Positions 58,404 to 64,000 of a stretch of DNA of 64,000 nt are shown here, in pieces (position 1 is the first letter of the stretch; each line of letters begins with the position of its first letter). The stretch is from the NCBI RefSeq assembly GCF_030269445.1, contig NZ_BSTJ01000012.1, positions 62,001 through 126,000 of the forward strand. The letters run 5' to 3'. The stretch comes from Actinoallomurus iriomotensis. GTDB taxonomy: Bacteria > Actinomycetota > Actinomycetes > Streptosporangiales > Streptosporangiaceae. The translations under genes were made by a program, and so were the position numbers. The notes under the pieces were generated by a model. That model was not told the DNA's origin. It was given only the letters and a program-made list of their open reading frames with translations, and did not search any database.

Positions 58404-59864
58404 TCAGTGGGAACCGCGGTCGTCGGTGCGGTCCGGGGAGTCCGTGGAGTCCGGCGAAGACGCCGCCGCCTTACCGCGGGTCGCCTGCCGGAAGGCACTG
58501 AAGCGCGTTCCGGCGTCGGCGACCTGCCGCGTGGTGCCGGGCTTCGGCGCGGTCCGCTTCGCGGAGGTGGACTGCGAGAGGGTCTGGCCACGCCGGCGTC
58601 GAGGCAGTGAAGGCGTGCCGTCCGTTCTGGACTCGGTGTCCTGCCCCGAGACCTCCGCCTTGACGGGCGCGGCCTTGACGGGCGCGGCCTCCTGTACGGG
58701 CCGGGAGACGGTGGTGCGGTGCCGCCCGGTGCCGCGCGCCGTGACGGCCGGGCGTGTGCCGGTGGTGACCTCGCGTGACACCCGCGTGGTGAGCTGCTGC
58801 GGAATCAGGACCACGGCTCCGGTTCCACCGCGTGACGAGGGCCGGAAGGAGACGGTCAGGCCGTGCTTTCGGGCCAGGCAGCCCACCACCGCCAGCCCCA
58901 GCCGGGTGCCCGAGAGCGTCGTCAGGTCGAGAGGCTCGAAGGAGACCGCTCGCTTCGCTCGTTCGAGTGCGGCGGGGGTCATCGCGAGGCCGGCGTCCTC
59001 GATCGTGACGATGACGCCCGCGTGCACTTCCTCCACGTACACGTGCACCTGGTCGGACGGGGGCGAGAAGCTGGTGGCGTTGTCCATGAGCTCGGCGAGC
59101 GCGTGCATGACGCCTTCGGCGGCGTACCCGGCGACCGCGACGGTGCTGGTCGAGTGCACGCGCACCCGCTGGTACGCGCTGATGCGACCGACCGCGCCCC
59201 GCAGAATGCTCTCCATGACGATCGGCTTGGTCCAGCGCCGGCCCGAGCGGGCGCCGGTGAGCACGGCGATGCTGTCGGCGAGCCGGCCCGCCTGGGCGGT
59301 GCTGTGGTCCAGTTTCAACAGGTCGCCGAGGACGTCCTCGCCGTAGCGGTCCTCCATCTCACGCAGGTCGGCGAGCATGCTGGTCGCCAGCGCCTGAACC
59401 CGGCCCGCGGCGTTCGCGCAGGCCGCCATCGCGGCGTCCCGCATCCGCTCTCCCCGGCCGATCTCCTGGGCGGCGGTACGGAGCAGGCGTCGTGGCGCGC
59501 CGTCCGCCGGGTGGGCGATCTCCGCCAGAGCGGTGTCGGCCGACGCGCCCTCACGCAGCCGCTGCACCATCGCGGGCAGGGTCTCGTCGGCCAGGCGGGT
59601 GACGTCGGCCCCCATCATCTGGATGCGCCCACGCAACGCGCGTGCGTGGTAGAGGAAATAGGCCGCGACCGCGACGGCGACGCAGACCGCGATCGCCGCC
59701 GGCCCGGTGAACGTGACCACGGCGGTCCGGTACGCGGGCTGGGCGGCGGCGGTCGCCGCGAAACACCCGCCACCGGTCGCGATCAACGCGACGAGCAGGA
59801 CGAGCACCGCCCGATCCATCGGCTGGAGTTCCGCTCGATGGCGGACTGGAAGGGGGGCTGACAT
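58404..59864 (-). CDS. cvnA: Conservon sensor-kinase-like protein CvnA (copy 2)
   Basis: A 486-residue membrane sensor. Two membrane segments lie at residues about 18-38 and 50-70. A linker, a dimerisation region (LDHSTAQAGRLADSIAVLTG) and an HATPase_c domain follow (AELMDNATSFSPPSDQVHVY; GTRLGLAVVGCLARKHGLTV). The tail is a basic low-complexity stretch. Long segments are identical to copy 1. ATG 59864 has GAGGA upstream and the DNA around the start resembles that of copy 1. Confidence 0.92.
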   Translation of the reverse strand: MSAPLPVRHRAELQPMDRAVLVLLVALIATGGGCFAATAAAQPAYRTAVVTFTGPAAIAVCVAVAVAAYFLYHARALRGRIQMMGADVTRLADETLPAMVQRLREGASADTALAEIAHPADGAPRRLLRTAAQEIGRGERMRDAAMAACANAAGRVQALATSMLADLREMEDRYGEDVLGDLLKLDHSTAQAGRLADSIAVLTGARSGRRWTKPIVMESILRGAVGRISAYQRVRVHSTSTVAVAGYAAEGVMHALAELMDNATSFSPPSDQVHVYVEEVHAGVIVTIEDAGLAMTPAALERAKRAVSFEPLDLTTLSGTRLGLAVVGCLARKHGLTVSFRPSSRGGTGAVVLIPQQLTTRVSREVTTGTRPAVTARGTGRHRTTVSRPVQEAAPVKAAPVKAEVSGQDTESRTDGTPSLPRRRRGQTLSQSTSAKRTAPKPGTTRQVADAGTRFSAFRQATRGKAAASSPDSTDSPDRTDDRGSH

Positions 59865-60152
59865 CGATCAAATCCTCATCGGCTGGAAAAGACGGAGGAG
59901 CCATGGAGCCCCGAGACCGGACTCACGACACGGCGGACCGCCGCCGCACACGAGGATGCCGTGGCGCGAGCCTCACCCCATGCCGGCTCTGGGCGGTAAG
60001 TCCACGTGTCGATCACGGGGAGGAACACTAATGGTTCAGTGGCCGCCGCGTAACAAGAAGTGACATGTCCAGAAATGACGCAAACGCGGCGTGGCATTCC
60101 CGCCGCCGAACGCGCTGGCGGGGAGCCGCACCCGAGCACGCCGGACGGTGAG

Positions 60153-60767
60153 TCAGGAGCCTCCGGAGGCGGCGGCTCGCATTCCGCGGATGACCGCGCG
60201 AAGGGCGGGGAAGACCGGGCCCAGCGGTTCCGCGAGCCGGTCGATCCGCTGCCTGCGGGCGCGCCTGCCGGTCGTGGCGGCCGCTGGGAGGCCCGCGGCG
60301 TCGGCCAGGGCGAGGAGCGCCGCGTCCGCCGGGTCCGGGTGTTCCTCACGCAGCGCGCGGCGTACGTCGTTGGTGATCTGCAGGACCGGCTGGAGGTCGG
60401 GCACGGTGATCCTCGCCCGGCGGAGGCCGAGGCGATGCCGGACGGTGATCAGGCCGTCCGCGCTCAGCTGGTCGCTGACGGCCCGTTCGACGGATCGGTG
60501 CCCGGCGCGCACCCAGTGCTTCCAGCTCCGCCCTGGCGCGGCCTCGATCTCGGCCAGCGCCGCACGCAGTACGGGGTCGTCGCAGCCGCCGGTGCGTTCG
60601 GCCAGTACCGTGCCGTCGCGGTCGGCGATGTGGCCGCGGAGCAGGAGTTCGATGAGGATGGCGGCGCGCAGGGCGTACCGGAGTTCGAAGCGGTGGGTGA
60701 TCCGCTGCCGACGGGTGTCGTAGGCGAGCAGGTACAGCCGCCGCGGGAGCGTGGCCGAGCCGTTCAC
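60153..60767 (-). CDS. GPP34 (GOLPH3-like) family protein
   Basis: A 204-residue protein of the GPP34/Vps74 family. LPRRLYLLAYDTRRQR, RYALRAAILIELLLRGHI and GHRSVERAVSDQLSADGLIT are characteristic. In eukaryotes these proteins bind PI4P at the Golgi; actinomycete members have no established function, though they are often paired with membrane proteins. It starts at GTG 60767, which overlaps the stop of the membrane-protein gene by 4 bases (GTGA). The 288-base gap below it holds the conservon 2 promoter. Confidence 0.82.
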   Translation of the reverse strand: MNGSATLPRRLYLLAYDTRRQRITHRFELRYALRAAILIELLLRGHIADRDGTVLAERTGGCDDPVLRAALAEIEAAPGRSWKHWVRAGHRSVERAVSDQLSADGLITVRHRLGLRRARITVPDLQPVLQITNDVRRALREEHPDPADAALLALADAAGLPAAATTGRRARRQRIDRLAEPLGPVFPALRAVIRGMRAAASGGS

Positions 60768-62260
60768 GATCGTGCGGCTCTTGCGCGGACGGGTTCGGCC
60801 GGCGGTACGCCGTCGAGGCGACGGCCGAGCAGGACGAGCAGGACGATCATGGCGACGCCGATCACCGTCAGGCCGGCGGTGTCCGGCACGGTATGGGTGT
60901 TCGCCACGACGCCGAACACGGTGTGCGCGATGAGCGCACCGGAGATCGCGGCCAGCCGGTGCCGGCTCGTCCAGTCCGCGGCGGCCGTCCAGCGCCACAG
61001 CGCGAGACCTGCGCCCACCGCCAGGGCGGCCGCGGCGAGCATCGGAACCAGCACCCAGGCGCCGTGCGTGAACGCCGGATGCCGCGCCCCCGCGAACGGA
61101 TACAGCAGGCCGATGAACCCGAGCGCGGCGACCGCGCTCACCACGCCGGCGACGGCGGGCCGCGGCACCGCGACGGCGGCCCGTACGCGGGCGGCGCGCC
61201 GGGGGAGGACGCGCAGGGCGACGACGCTCAGCACGACCACCAGCACGACGATCACGATCAGCGCGGCACCCGGCAGGACGTAACCGGGGTCCTCGGACGG
61301 CGGTACCGACACGCGCAGCAGCGCGACGCCGAGCACGGCGACGATCCCGGTGATGACGAGACCGCCCCGGCGCAGGTACGGCGTGGACCCGAGCGTGGGG
61401 AACACCAGCTCGACCAGTGCGATCGGGATGAGGACGCTGAACACCACGTGGTACGGCAGATTGAGTTCGGTGTAGGCCGTGTTGACCCCCAGGAGTCGCG
61501 GCGCCCAGCCCGCCGCGCCGTACAGGTGGGGGCTGGTCAGGCTCTGCAGTGCCAGCCCCTCCTCGATGAGCCCGTACACCAGGCCCATCAGCAGGATGCT
61601 GCCCCGGCCACCGCCGGTCCGGCGGACCAGCTCGCGGATCAGCAGCACGCCGGCGCCGTAGATCGGCAGGTACAGCAGGACCAGCCAGAGCATCTTCACC
61701 TTGACGGTGCCGAGCGTGAGTTCGGCGGCGACCGGGGCGATGAGCACCAGGGTGAACGCGGCCCGGCGCGCGCCGCGCGGGCGGGGCCGTTTCGGGCCGC
61801 GCGGGAAGCCGGTACGCATCCGCCTGCGGTTCACGGCGACGACCAGCGCGACGAGGAGCAGGAGCTGCGCGCCCTGGATCACGCGCAGCCACGGAGGGTA
61901 CGCCCCCGTGAGGATCAGGTACGCGACGGCGACCAGGCCGACCAGCGACACCACGCGGACCCGCAGGTACGCGGCGCGGACGCCCTGGCGCAGCCGGCGG
62001 CCCACCCAGAGGTAGACCACCGCGACCAGGAGGATCGGGATGGGCCGCGTCCACAGGGTCAGCGCCAGCTTGTCCCTGGTCTTCGCCGGGTCCGGGCCGG
62101 GGTGCCGGGCGAGCTGGTAGTCCAGGATGCCGTGCCGGAACAGCAGGGTGAGCCCCGCGAACACGATGCTGAGCGCGAGGTTGGCGAACAGCAGGATGAG
62201 TACGAGGCGTACCGCTCGTGCGTGCGGCCGCCCGGTCGGCGGATTGCCCGATGGCGTCAT
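60764..62260 (-). CDS. Polytopic membrane protein of unknown function
   Basis: A 498-residue membrane protein with about 13 hydrophobic helices. The N-terminal part, residues 1-150, has four of these. The middle has IRELVRRTGGGRGSILLMGL and then YGLIEEGLALQSL, an EE motif that resembles CPBP-type intramembrane proteases, but the other CPBP motifs cannot be confirmed. The C-terminal part is again mostly hydrophobic. It is translated with the GPP34 gene (4-base overlap), suggesting a joint membrane role. Confidence 0.7.
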   Translation of the reverse strand: MTPSGNPPTGRPHARAVRLVLILLFANLALSIVFAGLTLLFRHGILDYQLARHPGPDPAKTRDKLALTLWTRPIPILLVAVVYLWVGRRLRQGVRAAYLRVRVVSLVGLVAVAYLILTGAYPPWLRVIQGAQLLLLVALVVAVNRRRMRTGFPRGPKRPRPRGARRAAFTLVLIAPVAAELTLGTVKVKMLWLVLLYLPIYGAGVLLIRELVRRTGGGRGSILLMGLVYGLIEEGLALQSLTSPHLYGAAGWAPRLLGVNTAYTELNLPYHVVFSVLIPIALVELVFPTLGSTPYLRRGGLVITGIVAVLGVALLRVSVPPSEDPGYVLPGAALIVIVVLVVVLSVVALRVLPRRAARVRAAVAVPRPAVAGVVSAVAALGFIGLLYPFAGARHPAFTHGAWVLVPMLAAAALAVGAGLALWRWTAAADWTSRHRLAAISGALIAHTVFGVVANTHTVPDTAGLTVIGVAMIVLLVLLGRRLDGVPPAEPVRARAARS

Positions 62261-62328
62261 GCCGTCGACGGTAGGAAAAGAGCCGGTTCCTCCGCCTCGG
62301 TCCGCCGTCTGGTCTTGCGGGTACGACG

Positions 62329-62997
62329 TCAGACGGAGGGGCGGGGGCGTACCAGTCCGAGGTCGTAGGCGGCCACCACCGCGTGCACGCGGTCGGGGAC
62401 GTTCAGCTTACGCAGGATCGCCGACACGTGGGTCTTGACGGTCGCCTCGGTCACCACCAGCCGCCGGGCGATCTCGGCGTTCGACGCGGCCCGCGCCACC
62501 AGGGTGAGGACCTCCAGCTCACGGTCGGTGAGTTCGGCCAGCTCGGCGGGGCGCACCACCTGGTCGTCGGCGAGGGTCGGCACGAAGCGGTCGAGGAGGC
62601 GACGGGTGACGGTGGGGGCGAGCAGCGCCTCGCCGCTCGCGACCACGCGGATCGCGTCGGCCAGTTCGTTCGGGCGTACGTCCTTGAGCAAAAATCCGCT
62701 GGCGCCCGCGCGCAGCGCCGCGTACATCGGCTCGTCGAGGTCGAACGTGGTCAGGATGATGACCTTCGGCGGGTGCTCGGCCGCCGTCAGCCGCCGCGTC
62801 GCCTCGATCCCGTTGGTGCCCGGCATCCGGACGTCCATCAGCACCACGTCGGGCCGCAGCCGTTCGGCGAGCCGTACGGCCTCCTCGCCGTCCCCGGCCT
62901 CGCCGACCACTTCCAGGTCGTCGCGGGTGTCGATGATCATGCAGAACCCGGCGCGTACGAGATCCTGATCGTCGGCGACCAGCACGCGGATCGTCAT
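62329..62997 (-). CDS. NarL/LuxR-type response regulator
   Basis: A 222-residue response regulator. The receiver domain (RVLVADDQDLVRAGFCMIID, then PDVVLMDVRMPG with phospho-acceptor Asp near residue 54, and Lys in FLLKDVRPNEL) is followed by a LuxR HTH (LTDRELEVLTLVARAASNAE, then VVTEATVKTHVSAILRKLNV). It overlaps the histidine-kinase gene by 4 bases, so the two form a conventional two-component pair. Confidence 0.94.
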   Translation of the reverse strand: MTIRVLVADDQDLVRAGFCMIIDTRDDLEVVGEAGDGEEAVRLAERLRPDVVLMDVRMPGTNGIEATRRLTAAEHPPKVIILTTFDLDEPMYAALRAGASGFLLKDVRPNELADAIRVVASGEALLAPTVTRRLLDRFVPTLADDQVVRPAELAELTDRELEVLTLVARAASNAEIARRLVVTEATVKTHVSAILRKLNVPDRVHAVVAAYDLGLVRPRPSV

Positions 62998-64000
62998 GCG
63001 GGCTCCTCCAGCGGAAGGCGGGCGCAGACCCGGAACCCGCCGGCCGGCGCCGGTCCGGCCTCGACCGACCCGCCGAGCAGTGCCGCGCGCTCGCGCATGC
63101 CGGCGATGCCGTGCCCGCCGCCGAGGTCGGCGAACCTGCCGCCGCCCTTCCCGTCGTCGTGGATCTCCACCGTCAACTCTCCGTCCGCGACCCCGATGTT
63201 CACCCGCGCGGTACGAGCACGGGCGTGCCGTACGACGTTGGTGAGGGATTCCTGCACGATCCGGTACGCCGACCGTTCGACGCCCGGCGCGAGGGTCACG
63301 TCGTCCAGGCCCTCCTGCCGGATCACCACCTCCAGGCCGGCGGCGGCCAGGGGCCGGGCCAGCGCGGGCAGGTCGGCCAGCACGGGCTGCGGCTCACCCG
63401 CCGCCTCCGCGTCGAACGGTCCCGCCTCATCCAGAGTACGGACCGTACGCAGGAAGCGGCGCAGCTCGGCCAGGGCCTGCCGGCCCGAGCCCTCCAGGTC
63501 GCGTATCGCCTGCCGGGCGCGGTCCGGGCTGACGTCGAACACGTCGTCCGCCGCCGAGGCCTGGACCACCATCACCGACACCGTGTGGGCCAGGACGTCA
63601 TGCAGCTCGCGGGCGATGCGGGCCCGCTCTTCGAGGATCGCGCGCGCCGCCTCGGCCTGACGGCGGGCCGACCGCGCCCGGCCCAGCGCACCCCAGGTCC
63701 ACGCGAGCAGCGTCGCGGCCAGCCACAGCAACGCGTCGCTCCAGCGGCCGGTGACCAGGGCGATGGCGCCGGACAGCGCGATGACGACGGCCAGTATCCA
63801 CACCGAGGCGCGCGCCGGGCGCAGCCACGCGAACGTGGACACCACCACCAGCGCGACCCCCGGGCCGATCGCCGGATACATCAGCTGGATCCCGGCCCCC
63901 GCGCACAGCACCGCCGCGGTCACCACGGCCGGGCGGGAGCCCATCCACCAGATCCCGCCCGCCTGCACGACCGCCAGCCCCGCGAGCACCAGCCGCCCGG
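62994..64000 (-). CDS. Histidine kinase, partner of the response regulator, N-terminus outside window
   Basis: A NarL-type histidine kinase of at least 335 residues. Four or five membrane segments lie in the N-terminal 110 residues. The HisKA_3 phospho-His motif is ARIARELHDVLAHTVSVMVV, and the HATPase includes VQESLTNVVRHARARTARVN and HDDGKGGG. The frame is open to the right edge, so the start is probably beyond 64000 (GTG 63989 is a possible internal start). The 3' end overlaps the response regulator gene. Confidence 0.9.
   Translation of the reverse strand, partial: GRLVLAGLAVVQAGGIWWMGSRPAVVTAAVLCAGAGIQLMYPAIGPGVALVVVSTFAWLRPARASVWILAVVIALSGAIALVTGRWSDALLWLAATLLAWTWGALGRARSARRQAEAARAILEERARIARELHDVLAHTVSVMVVQASAADDVFDVSPDRARQAIRDLEGSGRQALAELRRFLRTVRTLDEAGPFDAEAAGEPQPVLADLPALARPLAAAGLEVVIRQEGLDDVTLAPGVERSAYRIVQESLTNVVRHARARTARVNIGVADGELTVEIHDDGKGGGRFADLGGGHGIAGMRERAALLGGSVEAGPAPAGGFRVCARLPLEEPA

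Noticed and set aside
60153-62054. A 633-codon minus-strand frame running from the membrane-protein gene into the GPP34 gene
   Set aside because: Only the last 204 codons match GPP34. The rest is the membrane protein read in the wrong frame.
1-64000. tRNA, rRNA, transposase, integrase or phage genes
   Set aside because: I looked for conserved tRNA arms, recombinase motifs and terminal inverted repeats by eye and saw none. Very short or divergent examples could be missed.

Overview
The window is high-GC actinomycete DNA, most likely from the Streptosporangiales (Actinomadura or Streptosporangium relatives). The support is two cvn-type conservons, an ECF41 sigma factor, a DUF574-type methyltransferase relic, a helix-turn-helix/Sel1 regulator, a WYL regulator and several GAF-ANTAR proteins. 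I see no rRNA, tRNA, CRISPR array, transposase or phage gene. Many genes are packed with 1-4 bp stop/start overlaps.

Layout. 1-7 kb: the end of an acyl-ACP desaturase gene, a membrane fatty-acid desaturase, a cold-shock gene with a structured leader, a cyclase-homology/HTH gene cluster, and two duplicated STAS anti-sigma-antagonist loci that share their long upstream regions. 7-12.8 kb: a broken methyltransferase, an ECF41 sigma factor coupled to an NADH-dehydrogenase-like flavoprotein, a DUF5954 protein, and a VOC protein divergent from a WYL regulator. 12.9-27 kb: an 1815-residue kinase/ATPase/GAF/histidine-kinase protein, DUF4189 and DUF4132 proteins, a sulfatase lipoprotein, folE head-to-head with a SufR-like regulator, and a SUV3-like helicase.

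27-32.6 kb is a complete conservon (cvnA-B-C-D plus two P450s). A second one (cvnA-B-C-D, one P450 and a secreted streptogramin-lyase-like propeller) lies at 54.5-59.9 kb. All three P450s have Trp where the K-helix ExxR motif should have Arg, as known for CYP157. Three GAF-ANTAR genes sit beside the second conservon.

The most notable block is 34.7-40.2 kb, five minus-strand genes joined by 1-4 bp overlaps: a PEP-synthase-like kinase, a class I glutamine amidotransferase, a nucleotidyltransferase, an APS-kinase-like protein and an SGNH hydrolase. The first four match, in class, size and order, the Campylobacter jejuni Cj1418-Cj1417-Cj1416-Cj1415 pathway that makes 3'-phospho-cytidine diphosphoramidate. 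A divergent block (40.4-46.4 kb) holds a LuxR-type regulator, an alpha/beta hydrolase, a methyltransferase, a sulfotransferase-fold protein, an MFS exporter and a TetR regulator. My inference is that 34.7-46.4 kb is a gene cluster for a phosphoramidate-bearing metabolite or surface group.

46.4-54.4 kb holds an MFS transporter fused to three carboxypeptidase-regulatory-like domains, a phosphatase fragment, a phytoene-desaturase-like flavoprotein, a lipase-maturation-factor-like membrane protein and the ANTAR genes. 60.1-64 kb holds a GPP34 protein coupled to a polytopic membrane protein and a LuxR/NarL-type two-component pair that runs off the right edge.
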